A DNA stretch of 64,000 nt from Rosa chinensis. Taxonomy: Eukaryota; Streptophyta; Magnoliopsida; Rosales; Rosaceae. A program made the translations under genes and the position numbers. The notes under the pieces are model-generated. The model made no database searches. It saw only the letters and a list, made by a program, of their open reading frames with translations, and was not told where the DNA came from. The stretch lies in NCBI RefSeq assembly GCF_002994745.2, contig NC_037094.1:8617001-8681000 (forward strand), given 5' to 3'. Positions 46,764 through 58,731 of the stretch are shown in pieces; position 1 is the first letter of the stretch; each line of letters opens with the position of its first letter.

Positions 46764-47284
46764 TAACTTCGGTATGAATAATTCCTTGATCTCATAAAAT
46801 CTAATAGATTTGATCTCATTCGGATGAAAGAAAAGTCTAAACAAAACGTTGTATGTTCATCATTGTCAATTTGATATGTGCCATCGTATCATCTAAAATT
46901 CTCTTTATATAAAACAACAGTAGGTACTTTTAGGGTACTTTTAGGGATGGCAATAATCCCCATCGGGTAGGGTACCTATCGGGTATTCGACCCTAACGGG
47001 GAGAAATTTGGGGGAAATCGGATAATGGGGATGGGGATCTCCAGTATTCGAATTCTGAAATCGGGTACGAGGCGGTGATGATATTTTGATTCCCATCCAC
47101 ATACCCAGCCAATAAGAATTATCTAATATATATAGATATTATATTTTTTTGATATTATTCAATTCACCTTGTTGGAGTGAATGAGCAAGTTGTTAGGTTA
47201 CACTAAGCAGTTGATTGTCGAATGCAGACTTTTATTGTTCTTTTTTAAGTGAGACTTCTATTTGTTTGTTTGTTTGTTTGTTTT

Positions 47285-48400
47285 TTTGTAAGTAAGGGGT
47301 CAAAAAGACCCAGAAACAAAGAAACAGACTAAAAAAGAACTAAGAAACAGACTAAAAAAGAACTAGCTAGCTTGGCCTATCATTAGGCCTAACAGAGATT
47401 CTTATTTGCCGAGATACTCCATCAAGATCATCAAGATAAGCAGAAGAGGAATGAATGGGAGGACCATCAAACTCAATTATCCCATAAGCATGATTGATGC
47501 TCTCCTTAGCAAGGCAATCTGCTACCATATTACTTTATCTGTAAATGTGCTTTAGGGAGAAGCAATGGAAGCTTCTGATCAAATTTTTGCAGCAACAAAT
47601 AAGCGAGCCCATGGGATGAAGAGCAACATCAGTATGAGAGATCAACTTCGCTAGAATTGCAGAATCCGTTTCTACTTCAATGTGAGTAATGTGACATTTA
47701 AGAGCTTGTTGAAGACCATAATATAGGACCCAAGATTCAACATCTAAAACTTCACCTATGCCCAAGTTTATCTGGAAACCTTTGATCCATAATCCATTAG
47801 AACATTTGATAACCCCTCCAGCACCAATCTTTCCAGAATGTCCATTTCTACTACCATCAATGTTTAGTTTATAGGTTTCAGGAGGAGGTTTCATCCAATT
47901 TAGAAGGTTAAGACAATAAGTTTTGTTCAAGTCAAATTTCAACTTAGCATTATTCCATTTAGAGATAGTAGCATTAATGACCATACCTGGATGGTTTGGT
48001 TTTCGAAAGTGAGCTTCAAAAATATGCTTGTTTCTCCATTTCCAGATGAACCAGCATATGAAAGCAAAGGTAGAGCACCATAGATTTCCAGCATTACATT
48101 TGTCTTCGCAGAAAATGTTAGCCTGTAACCGACCTTCCCAACTCATGGAAAAAGTAAATTTAATAGGTTGAGGCAAGGTGAAAGAATTCCACACATTAAG
48201 AACAGCAGGACAATCTTTGAAAATATGAGAAAGAGACTCACTATTGCAGCGACATATAGGGCAAGTATCATCATCGGTGAGATTCCTTTTAACTCTGTGA
48301 GCATTGGTGAGAAGTTTACCATGACAGAGAACCCATAGGAAGGTCTTGAGCTTTGGGGGAACTTGCATTTTCCAAATAAATTTCCAAGGAGAGTTCATTT
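47285..48400 (-). mobile_element. 5'-truncated L1-type LINE nested in a hAT element
   Basis: Only the 3' end of ORF2 and the trailer remain, on the minus strand. The A-rich tail is at the left, passing into (CAAA)n, and similar CAAACAAAAACAAATG-like sequence flanks the right end (48396-48417), a plausible target duplication. Truncation at the 5' end is the normal outcome of LINE insertion. Confidence 0.75.
47367..48398 (-). pseudogene. LINE ORF2 C-terminus: zf-RVT and RNase H, broken
   Basis: From 48398 an open frame of 287 codons contains the zinc-binding region after the LINE reverse transcriptase (zf-RVT: PPKLKTFLWVLCHGKLLT, then CPICRCNSESLSHIFKDCP). An RNase H-like domain follows (YKLNIDGSRNG with the first Asp, VLDVESW with the Glu, VETDSAILA with the second Asp). 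A TAA at 47535-47537 interrupts the frame right after LKHIYR. The frame then stays open to 47367 and still contains the last active-site region (VADCLAKES). The reverse transcriptase itself is missing. It is a dead fragment. Confidence 0.9.
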
Positions 48401-49145
48401 GTTCATTTGTTTTTGTTTGATTGAAATATAGAATTTATTTTATTTTGATGTTTTATTTTAACTTCATACTTTATAATCAATAATTATTTGTATGAATTTT
48501 TATATAATAAATTAATAATATTGTTAACGGGGATTGGGGCGGGTACGAGGACCTAATCTTCAATAGAGATGAGGACGGGAAATCCACAGTTTCTTATTAC
48601 GGGGATTAGGGCAGGTAAGGAGATGGGGAATAAAATCTGGTATGGAAATTGTAATTTAATCCTCTTACCTTACTCTCTCCATTGCCCTCCCTAGTTACTT
48701 GAAGACTCTATGAGTCAACAAAGTTAATTTATGCAAATAAATCACTAAAATATAAGGTTTTAATGATATTGAATGACCATAAGATCCCCATTAACAATTT
48801 TCTATTACTTCCTTGCACCAAGAGACTAGATATTTGTTAGTGGGATACTTCTCTGTTTCCTCTAGTCTTGTTTTATTTGGTTTTGTTAATTCCTAGCCTC
48901 CAGTATTCATGGGAATTGGGAAGTTCTTTTGAATCGAGCATCCTTGAATTCATTGGTCTTGACTCTGAAGACTGACGGCAAACCTAAATGGACCACCTTT
49001 GAAATTTAAAACCAATTAATTGACGCTTTTTTTTATCAAGGTGCTCGCTTATAAGAGGCTGTATTTTTTTTCATTCTAATTTTAGGGTACTTGACCTATT
49101 TAATCGATTGATTGATGATTATTCTTCCCCTCTTATTTGTTAATT

Positions 49146-49180
49146 AGCACAAGGCCAACCCGGGTCGATCGAGTTCTTCA
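49146..49180 (+). pseudogene. Possible scrap of SWEET exon 4
   Basis: AGCACAAGGCCAACCCGGGT...GAGTTCTT resembles the first SWEET gene at 39425-39453 (AGCACAAGGGCCAACTCGGG...AAGTTCTT), the loop after the fifth membrane helix. The match is short and already out of frame. It fits a decayed third SWEET copy between the two genes but could be chance. Confidence 0.3.
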
Positions 49181-51416
49181 TCATTAGATGCAGCTGGTCT
49201 TTTATAGCGGTCCGTTTGTTGACTTATTGTACTTTCTTGGTGTTTTTTTTTTTTTCAGAATTTAGAGTTAAAAATGAATTATTGTGAAAACTAAGAAGTG
49301 ACAATTACTAACCGAGAAAATGACGACACTACATGTTAATATGTGATAACACAAGGCTTTGGTGTTTTTCGACCTAGAATATCCTATATACACACCCTTT
49401 CATACATTATAATAAGATCGATTTGAATCAGTTGCTTGAACCAAACACATTATATGGAGTAATATAAAGTAGAGGGAGCACGTGTGTGTCACCGTTGATT
49501 CGCTGAATACCCAACAAGTTAAAACTTGTTACTCTACGATGCCAAAGCTGGAAACCCAAAACAATTAAAAATGAGTCGCCGGTGAAGTACTCTTTTGTGA
49601 ACAGCACTTGCAGTTGTAGTTAGCTGGCGTGGTGTTGTAATTATGAAATAGAGAAATCAGCCATTAGAGTAGCTAAATGTGTAGGGCATCCCAAGTTCCC
49701 AACCAATACTTATGCTGCAATTAGTACAATCACAAGTTTGGGATTTGTGCAGGTTACTTAGTGCAGCCCGTACTGGTAAATTGACCTGCTTCTAGCTAGT
49801 TGCAGCTGCTTTATACGTAGTCATGTGGTGCTGCACTTGTGCTTGAACATATGTGCAAATATAGTACCAAGTAGCTAGCGCACGCAGTTGATACCACTTC
49901 GCCCAGAAGTACAATGAACAGGTGCATGTACTAGTTAATTATTTATTTACGTGTTCCTTTTTTTTTTTACTTGTTCTGAAATACAAACTGTATATATAGT
50001 GGGTAGCTTTCAACCAAAATTTATTAACCATCATAACTACGGTTCGAATATTTTGTTTCTGACGCCGAAAGCTGCTTGCAATATTTGTTTTAGAGGTAGA
50101 AGTGTAGCACTAGTTTCTGTTTCTAGGTATTTACTTAATCTGGGTGTTCTCTTTATATATATATGGCATTCCTCATTTGCAATACGTAAGAGAAAATTAT
50201 AAATTATATATAGTTACTGTCATGACAGCAAAGTAAGTAATTAAACAATACAGGAAGAAATTAACTAGTTTAAAATTACTAGTTTCATTTGCAGAAGTTG
50301 GTTCTTTTTTCCTAACCAAATTTCATTTTCATTCTTTTGTTCTTTCTCCTTCCAGTTTCTGTACATATTTATAAAGAAATCACACAAAAACCTTGCAAGA
50401 AATTAAGATTACATATAACTCTCTGTAGTTAATATGGTATCCAGTTGTTAACATATAATTATAGATCTGCAGAATCAACTTATACGTACTGACTATTGTT
50501 TATTACTTCTTCAATCAAGAGCCCAATTCAGTGGAGATCTTGCGTTGGTTTTATTAATGCTTCGAATGTTTTGGCCTTTTGGGAATCGTCCCAAAGGGCT
50601 ATCTTAATTAATTCGTTGGTCTGACGACAACCTTAATGAACTTTTTGATTGAAAAGCATAAACCTTTTTCATTTAAAAAATAAAATGCACTCTGATTAGT
50701 GTAATACATAATTAGCTTCCTTTCTCAACAGTCTTACCGTACACAAATTTTCATAGTTAAATTCATGCAGTTCTTGATACAACCTGACCCAAATTGTGGT
50801 ATCTAATTAAAGAAGCTAGCCAAAGTTTTTGGAAATCATTATTTGTTAACCTAAACACCAAAATCGATCGCTACTTTGCTAGTGGTCTTGCAGCATTCGA
50901 TGCAACTTTCTATTAAAACTTAATTAGATTCGAAATTTGACTCGTAATTATTGTGTCTAATTAAGCTAGCTAGCTGGAAATTTTTAGGGCTCGAGGTGCT
51001 TAGCAGTTAGCACTGTTTAGTCATCAATTACATCATGGATGCTTAACACCACTTCATAAGCACCAGCACTGTTTTTTCGATTTCCTATATATTTGAACTG
51101 GTGAGTTACTTTTTCTAACTTTAGGGCTTGATGTTAATACTTGAATTAAGCTGTCACTTGGAAGAATGAATAGATTATGATCCACACAGAGATTAATGTT
51201 TAGTTTTGGATGAGCTAATTGGGTTGCTTAGCAAGGTTAGCTTACCTTACTTAACTGTTACCAAAGATGAATATCGGTGGAATGTCTGTCACATGACCCG
51301 GTAATAATGGTAAAACCATATGGAGTGTTACACAGGAATATATAGAATACAGGATTAGGGTTTTGGCGATTGGGTATATATGGCGGCTGTAACTGTTTAA
51401 GGGTCAACTGGAAAAG

Positions 51417-51647
51417 TTGTTTCTTGTTACGGCAAGACAGCAAGGGATCCATCTTGATTATGAGTTTCAATATCCACCGTTTGATTACTTTTCTATGACA
51501 AATGAGAGCCAAGATCCGGATATCCCTGCCCAGCAAGTGCGATTACACATCAAAAAGTTACCTAGTGGGATTCTCAGTGAAAGAAATGATTCAAATCCCT
51601 CTGAAACCCTAAAAAGTACTGAGCAAGTTGCTTCAAGTGTAACTTGA
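51417..51647 (+). other. Open frame of unknown origin (possible gene fragment)
   Basis: A 76-residue frame with coding-like composition (HLDYEFQYPPFDYFSMTNES, PDIPAQQVRLHIKKLPSGI), ending in SSVT and a stop. No domain recognised. The frame continues poorly upstream and no promoter is evident, so it may be a fragment of a dispersed host gene or processed copy. Confidence 0.3.
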
Positions 51648-52463
51648 ATCCAGTGTTACATCCTTGCTTTAAAAAAATGATGGTGATAGATCAGGCTCAA
51701 CCATCATGTACCAGGACTACCTAGGTCAACAACACAATTACGTGAAAAAGGAAATAAAAACATCTTAATTAATTTGCAGCACATTCAGTGACTGTAGCTT
51801 ACTGATTTGTGGGGTGAGACCTAAACGGGACTGTAGCTCAATGATAAAGTTTACAAGTTGTATCAAATTCAGACCTCTCGACCTGAGTTCATTAATTTGT
51901 ACCAAAAGACGGAAGAAAAATCAATTGAATCCCACATTGGATTGGATGGTAGATCATTTTTTTCTGACAATGCCGACATCTTATGTTTTGATTAAATTTG
52001 GACCAATTAACAGGTAATTCAAACTTTATAAAATGATTGGTCAGTAGCTCTTTGGTGTTTGATGAAGTAGAGGAGCCAGACCCTAGAAAGAGCGAGGAAG
52101 TCCCTAGAACAGAACTATGAGTTGTAAGCCTTACACCACTTGGTGGGTGACACATCAGAAAGGAAGCATGGTGGGACCTCGCGAATGTTGTCAAAGTACT
52201 AGGAGTGGTAACTAGTAGGGTTAACTGGTGGGAAGGGGTTCTTGCTGAGGCGAAAGAGGCCAAATAGAGAAAATATAGGGCAATAGGGGGCTACAAGTAA
52301 AAGCTGTATGGATTATGTAAACTCAAAAAGTTCAAATGAACAACTGGAAAGCTAGGGAATAACCCAGGAGTCAGTTGGTAACATATTCAAATAATGCTTC
52401 ACATTTTTAACTTGCATGCAAGTTGATTCAGGTTGATTTGTGACCATCCTCCCCCCAACCCCT

Positions 52464-52471
52464 TATATATA
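52464..52471 (+). promoter_or_regulatory. Putative TATA box of the second SWEET gene
   Basis: TATATATA within CCTTATATATAGCCC, 163 bp upstream of the ATG. The spacing is nearly identical to that of the first SWEET gene. Confidence 0.6.
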
Positions 52472-52626
52472 GCCCTAGCCCTTTGCTTCTAAGCATACAA
52501 GTGAAGTACTGAGAGGCATCTCTCTAGCTACTACGTTATCTAATATCACTGCTTTAGAGCAAGAGATATACAGTGAGAGAAAAAAGTGAGAGAGGGGTTG
52601 TTTCTGTTGTGATCAAAGCTAAAGAC

Positions 52627-54120
52627 ATGACTATTCATCACCCATTGACTTTGGCTTTTGGCCTCTTAGGTATATAGAAGCTCTACCACTCCCTTTTTCA
52701 CCCATTAATTAGTTCTTTCCTTATTTCTGCATGCTTATCTTTTTGCACGTCCTTAAGACAATGCTGGTTAGGAAATTAGATTTGTGTATTATACATTATA
52801 TATCGCACGAGTTGCATGCTTGTTCTTATTAATTCATTAGAAACTAATGCACTTGCTCAATTCTTTTTCTCTAGGCAACATTATCTCCTTTATGGTTTTC
52901 CTTGCTCCACTGTAAGTGGTTTTTCTTCGCTGCATGCACAACCTTTATTTTTTCTGCATATCATTAATAATGTCAAAAAAATTCATATTGGCGTTGTTCT
53001 GTTATTGCATGCAGGCCAACCTTTTATACAATTTACAAGAAAAAAACAACTGAAGGGTTTCAAGCACTGCCATATGTGGTGGCACTCTTCAGCTGCATGC
53101 TGTGGATTTACTATGCGCTGCTTAAACAAGACGCCACATTTCTCATCACTATCAACTCTGTTGGCTGCGTCATTGAGACTGTTTACCTTGCCATTTTCCT
53201 TTTTTATTCCCCCAAGATGGCCAGGGTACGTATTCGATTATCAAAATACGTTCTCGACCATTTTATTAATCTTGTCACGTTTTCTGATTCAAATTTTCTA
53301 AAACTTGCAGATCTCAACTGTAAAACTTCTGCTGTTGCTCAACGTGTTCGGATATGGCTTGATGCTTGTGCTTACTCACTTCCTTGCGAAAGGTGAAAAG
53401 CGTCTCAAGGTTGTGGGCTGGATCTGTCTTGTCTTCAATCTAACCGTGTTTGCTGCACCTCTATGCATCTTGGTAAGCACCTAGTTAGACAAGGGCTAAA
53501 CCTAGCTAGCTAGCTACATCAACTATATGTTGGTGTTCTAGCTTCTTTATATATTTCGGTTAATTAACTTGTTAGTCGTGATTAAAACTGCAGAAAAAAG
53601 TGATACGGACCAAGAGTGTTGAGTTCATGCCATTTCCTCTTTCATTTTTCCTGACATTGGGTGCAGTCATGTGGTTCTTCTATGGTTTTCTGCTCAAGGA
53701 CTACAACATAGCTGTAAGTAATTAAATCAGGCATTTATTAGTATCTTATACATAATCTTTTTTGTTCTTTGTTTCTTTATGCTGGATCTATGTTTAATAA
53801 TATTAGATAAATATTTGTTTATGCAGTTTCCAAACATACTGGGGGTCATCTTTGGGATTGTGCAAATGGTGCTATACATAGTGTACAAGAATGCCAAGAA
53901 AGTACTTCTGGATGAGCCAAGCAAGGTTCAGGAGCTATCAGACCATATTATTGAGGTGATGAAGATCAGCACCTTGGTGTGTCCAGACCTGACCCCAGTG
54001 GTTCTTCAGCCAAATGACATTGACCTCATTGAAGTAGTACTTGACCCAAATAATATTATCAAGGAAATCAAGACCGAAGAAACCAAGGAAGACATGGATG
54101 ATGCCTCCACTAAAGTTTAG
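52627..54120 (+). CDS. SWEET: Clade III SWEET sugar transporter (SWEET10/N3-like), copy 2
   Basis: Six exons: 52627-52669, 52875-52911, 53015-53225, 53311-53472, 53594-53713 and 53827-54120. They give 288 residues. Exons 2, 3, 4 and 5 have exactly the same lengths as in the first SWEET gene (37, 211, 162, 120 nt) and the same phases. The protein starts [19 protein letters not shown]. It has [20 protein letters not shown] and the second MtN3 repeat [20 protein letters not shown], then [18 protein letters not shown]. Seven membrane helices are expected. The soluble tail differs strongly from copy 1 (LCPDL-like versus Glu/His/Asn-rich) and ends DDASTKV. As a clade III SWEET it probably exports sucrose at the plasma membrane. 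The two genes look like an old tandem duplication with divergent tails and spacers. Confidence 0.94.
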
Positions 54121-55710
54121 TTTATAATAACAATTTAATGAAGGAATTGACATGCATGCCCCATGTTCCTAGAGCTATTATCTGTACCCTTGTCTAAAGG
54201 TTAATTGGGTGTTAAAGTAGGGTTTAGTTGTCAATTAGGGGTACTAATGTCATGGGAAGGTGTCTTGTACTATATGTCCCTCTAATGGTCTGATCGAGTC
54301 TCTTTCAATGTCTGTCCCTTTAAAGCAAGGGTATCTCTCTCCAGCTTAGAGCTGAACTGAAGTATATTTAATTTTTGTGTACTAATTAATTAAGCTATAA
54401 GTTAAGTTTCAATGGCAAGAAAATTAATTAGTTAAGCAAAATGCTATATTTTCTATTTTTTATGACTCCCTTTATGTTAATCTTTGGGGATCATTTAAAT
54501 TAAAGTTGAGATATGCCAGAAAAACCAAAACAATTAAGCTGAGAAAACTTATACAGCAAGATAAAACTTAATTTGGCATGGCTTTAACATAAAAGTCATA
54601 TATATATATATAGCTTAATTTTGCTGGTATCTGATCATGTGGTCTTTCCAACAAGTTGCAAAGTAGAGACTATAAGAGTAAGTTTGGGGGAAAGAAAGTT
54701 GTGGATCGTATAGCTCGTTTGTTATTTAGTGTGTAACTGTCACTATTACATGACAATGCGAGCTAGCATATGAAAAAGACAGTAACTAGAAAAGGGCAGG
54801 TTTTGAATGCAACATAAACTAAAAATTGCACTGAGAATTTTTTTCTTTCAAGTCTTATCCACATTTAAGACTTAATTTTTGCCAGTCTGAAGAAAGCCAG
54901 CTTCTTTAGAAACTCTCTTCTAGATGGAGTGAATGACTGAATGTGATAGAGAGAAACAAACAGGTGGTGGTGCAGCCTCACGCTCACCTTGCAAATCAAC
55001 AAAGTCATGATCGAGAAGGGAATCGAATCAATGAAGACTTCTGTCCCAATGACTTTCCACAATCAAGATTCTCATTCCTTATTAGACAACTGACTGTAGA
55101 ACTAATCAAACTATATATTATTGAGTAATCCAACTAGCTAGTTAAACATAGGTTGTTTTCCATTAAAAACAAAAAACTAGCTAGTTAAACACATCGATAA
55201 AATATCATCTATGCTAGCTTAATATATTTAGCATCCAAACATCCAATTTGAACATTACTGGTTAAAAACCATCCTATAGCATAGAAACTGAGAAATAAAT
55301 TCTTTTCCAAATAGAAAATTTATGGGAGGAGTTGATTTTAAGATCCTGCATATTACACCAAAATTCAAACAAAAATTAGTCGTCCTAAATCCAAGTAGTG
55401 GAGAATCTCTACAGCTATCTTGCTAGTGTTGAATGACTCGAAAGATTACACCAGGCTAATCTAAATGGACCCACCTTCCCATATCATGCTACCTAGGTAA
55501 TACATTTGAAGAAATCAGACATATACTATGTCTAAAGATACATAAGTTTGGAAATTTCATAGAAGCGTATTCTTTCAAGTAAGAAATCAATTGGCATGTT
55601 ACTTTTTTTTTAATGGGGCCGAAGCCTAGAGAAAAAAATCGATTACAGGAACTTTTAATCTCAATGTGGTACTCAATCAGCAAATCAGCAAATATTGTGA
55701 CAATTCTCAG
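54121..55710. other. 3' flank of the second SWEET gene, no gene seen
   Basis: The left part is probably 3' untranslated sequence. The remainder is AT-rich with no recognised gene or element. Confidence 0.5.
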
Positions 55711-56103
55711 GTTCACCCCTTGGGTGAATTACTGAATTAGCATATTCACCATCTCTTGTGATTAAAGCATAATAACTTTATAATTTTCTAATCCAACCAT
55801 TCATGTTGTATAATGTAATACAAAAATTAGCTCTGTAAAAAATCAATCAAATTGAAAACCTTTTAGTTATTCATTTCTATGAAATACATGGACGGTTCAT
55901 CATAATAACAGTAAGTGTTGTTAGAACCATCTATTTGTTTGATTCAATTAGATAATTAAACGATTTTCGATTCGATCGATTTTTTACAGAGATGATCTTT
56001 AAAGGTTAATTTAAGATATGGACCTTTGAATTATAAATTTATTAAGTAAAAGTGAGTTAATCAACAATGAGAGTGAATATGTTTGTTCACTCTAGTGGTG
56101 AAC
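55711..56103. mobile_element. Possible MITE with about 20-bp inverted ends
   Basis: GTTCACCCCTTGGGTGAATT at the left; the right end reversed reads GTTCACCACTAGAGTGAACA. The interior is AT-rich. No convincing target duplication was found, so the superfamily is open. Confidence 0.4.
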
Positions 56104-56219
56104 ATAAGAATTGTTCATATTTACAACAAGATAGTGGACAGTCCAGAGTAACTCAAATTAATGATAGTATGATATGATACATCATTTACTTTTTATGGTT
56201 TTGATTTCAAGGACACTTA

Positions 56220-56690
56220 GGCCCCGTTTAGATGGCAGGAAATCATGACATGGAATGTGAATCAATTTCATTTTCTATTTAGAGATGTCGTTTGGTTGTA
56301 ATAAGAGATTGTAAATGAAATAAAAAATGAGATCTGACTGGAAATTGACTCCCTCATAAAGCTTGAATTGAATTATTTAGTCATTTCCATTTCCTACCGT
56401 CAAAGGCAAAATTACATAATTATATACCCCCGCCAATATTCCTTATAAGTTGATGTCATATTTGTACTTTAATTAATAAAAAGATATTATTAAAAATTAT
56501 AATTTTATATTTCGTTCTTATGACTTACCAAACTCTACAAGAGGAATGAAAAATTAATTTCAGAATTTAATTTTCAATAATGTTCCAAACATCCACATGG
56601 AAATACCAAAACCTATCTCATTCCATATCAGTAAGGAAAGTAAAATAAATCATTTTCCTATTTTGACATTCCTGCCAATCAAACGGGGCC
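56220..56690. mobile_element. Tourist-like (PIF/Harbinger) MITE, 471 bp
   Basis: The ends GGCCCCGTTTAGATGGCAGG and CCTGCCAATCAAACGGGGCC are inverted repeats. TTA is duplicated at 56217-56219 and 56691-56693. There is no ORF. The TTA duplication and GGCCCCGTTT terminus are typical of plant Harbinger-type MITEs. Confidence 0.85.
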
Positions 56691-56693
56691 TTA

Positions 56694-56760
56694 TAAAGAT
56701 TAATGTCACATCGACCCACAGGTCAAGGATTGCTAAAGTTGGGACGATTATTATCCATAA

Positions 56761-56795
<35 letters not shown>

Positions 56796-57510
56796 CAACT
56801 TTTTCATGCTTGTTAAATCACGTGGATTCCAATGTTTGCTTGCTTCTTCTTTGGTAAATAGGTAGTTACGATTCCATGATCAATCTCCTTTTTTAACAAG
56901 TTAGGGGAATTCAGTTCTCATCATCAACTTATTCTGATTCAGATTGCACCACAATTTCCTGACCCAATCATTGTCAAGTAGTAATTAATCATAATAATGG
57001 AGGCGTGCATAAATATTAGTTTGTACGTTTCGTTTTCATTACAAAAGTTCAGCTTTCAATGCCAAATTAGGGATCCAAAGAAGAGCAATTGCTAATTAAT
57101 GGCTTTTTATCAAACTTGTGGTAAGTTGTGGCCTGTTTGTTGGTCATTTAGAATAATAGGCATCATAGAAGTCACATATTCAAATCACACTTATATTATA
57201 AGATGATGAGCGGGTAGAGATAAAAATTATCGTTTCTACTATAAAAAAATTTATCAAACTTAAAATAAAAAATAAAAAAGTGTGGCTTTTTAATTTTATT
57301 TTATTTTATTTTTATTTTAGACAAACTCTTCATGTAAAGTGCATCATTTTATATTTTTATGATTTTTTATTTTTTATTTTTTTGCAACAAAGAAAAGGAA
57401 TCATTTTATTTTTGTAAGAGGCCTTTACCGATGTAAATGTAGATATATGTGTATCTCTTTGTATTTAATTTTTATGTGGAAGGCTTCTAGGGATGATTAT
57501 TATTATTTTT
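56694..57510. other. Intergenic with (TA)n, no gene seen
   Basis: Contains (TA)n at about 56766-56793 and A/T-rich low-complexity sequence at 57240-57400. No coding signal. Confidence 0.5.
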
Positions 57511-57930
57511 TTAAAGGGGTTTGGAATTCAGCCTAGCTGGGAGCATAGCTGGGAGCCAGGGAGGCTCAGTTCCACGCCCGGTTCCATTTATTATATTATA
57601 ATTTTGCATTTGGGGGGGGGGGGGGGACATAAAACCTGAATTCCGAGCTACATAAGAAACATGACAAATATCCTCGTAGAGAACGTCATGAATAATAACA
57701 GGAGTCTCCTCTAGCCATACATCAACAAGTATACTTAAACTAGCAAAATGCGCTAAACAATTGGCGACACCATTTACTTCTCTATAGACGTGCCGAATAC
57801 TAATAGATTGAAAGGCCTGCATGTAGTATTTACAATCTTCTAATACCCGACCCACCTCAGAAAGGTCCTCACCTTCTCTTCTCAAGACGGAAATCAGTAG
57901 GATAGAATCGCTTTCAATGTCAATATCCAT
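57511..57930 (-). pseudogene. RNase H (RVT_3) fragment, LINE-derived or host remnant
   Basis: The frame begins within an RNase H-like domain: DIESDSILLISVLRRE (the Asp of the E/VESD motif), then SIRHVYREVNGVANCLAHFA, the final conserved segment (usual D in VADxLA replaced by N: VANCLA). The N-terminal half of the domain, with the first catalytic residues, is missing, and the frame runs on into a low-complexity tail across an 14-16 bp G run (C run in the coding strand). Fragments like this come from LINE ORF2 or from stand-alone RVT_3 genes. Confidence 0.7.
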
Positions 57931-58016
57931 CCAACCTTGGTGGATATTAGGTATGTGTATATTATTTTTTTGTATTAGTTTGTAGCAACAAATTTTATTG
58001 TCGCTAAGGTTACATC

Positions 58017-58052
<36 letters not shown>

Positions 58053-58055
<3 letters not shown>

Positions 58056-58450
58056 TCCGTCTCAGGTGCGGACGTCCGTACCGAGCGGACGGTACGGATT
58101 TCCTGTTTTCGACCACTTTCCAACCACATTTTTACATCTTAACCGTTCAGTTTTTAGGTCCTAGTGTATAGATCACTTCTGCAAAATTTCAACCAATTTG
58201 ATGATTGTTAAGGCATCCAAAACTGCAATTTACCATTATAAATACGAACGGTTCCGGTTCGACAGATTCGGTCCGTTCGTGTAAAATGCAGTTTTGGATG
58301 CCTTAACGATCACCAAATTGGCTGAAATTTTACAGAGGTGATCTATACACTAGGACCTAAAAACTGAACGGTTAAGATGTAAAAATGTGGCCAGAAAGTG
58401 GTCGAAAACAGGAAATTTCGGTACGGACGTCCGCACCTGAGAAAATTCCT
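58053..58450. mobile_element. Foldback MITE inserted in a (TA)n tract
   Basis: Two arms of about 175 bp (left 58061-58240, right 58268-58442) are near-perfect inverted repeats: CTCAGGTGCGGACGTCCGTA, TCCTGTTTTCGACCACTTTC, AACCGTTCAGTTTTTAGGTC and GGCATCCAAAACTGCA occur in both. The left arm has an extra block (GAGCGGACGGTACGG). TA repeats flank both ends (58018-58052 and 58451-58473), so a TA target duplication is possible but cannot be resolved. Its RNA would fold into one long hairpin. Confidence 0.85.
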
Positions 58451-58731
58451 ATATATATATATATATATATATATTTTATGCGAGGCTTTGATTATGAAAG
58501 CTCACCCTCTCTTGTGCTTTCTGCCACATATTATTCATGTCTAAGGGGAATTACAGGGTATTGAAATAGTAAAGCCATGGATAATGGACCGCTCTACAAG
58601 TCCATGAGAGCAAAACTAAACTGCATTGCGGTTTCACAAAATTTATGGGAACTGACCATAAAGATTTTCTCTGAAGGATCTCTGTATTAATACGGAAATA
58701 CAGATTTATTTGAACGTAGAAACAAGAATAA

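Larger units (their letters stand above)
46942..48693. mobile_element. hAT-like element split by a LINE fragment
   Basis: Ends TAGGGATGGCAATAATCCCC (left) and, reversed, TAGGGAGGGCAATGGAGAGA (right) are typical of plant hAT elements, with GGGGATTGGGG/CGGGTA motifs on both subterminal sides. Flanking 8-mers GGTACTTT and GTTACTTG match at 6 of 8. A LINE fragment occupies the middle (about 47285-48400). No hAT transposase. Confidence 0.6.
48702..52463. other. Inter-SWEET region, no intact gene seen
   Basis: Largely AT-rich non-coding sequence. It contains a possible SWEET remnant near 49146, a stretch near 50160-50215 resembling the 3' flank of the first SWEET gene, and a 77-codon open frame at 51417-51647. 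The plus-strand sequence near 51830 has a tRNA-like A-box (GTAGCTCAATGATAAAG) but no complete SINE could be delimited. Confidence 0.5.

Noticed and set aside
51800..52270. A SINE or gene near the second SWEET promoter
   Set aside because: An A-box-like motif and a 123-codon minus frame exist, but no B-box, tail, target duplication or domain supports either call.
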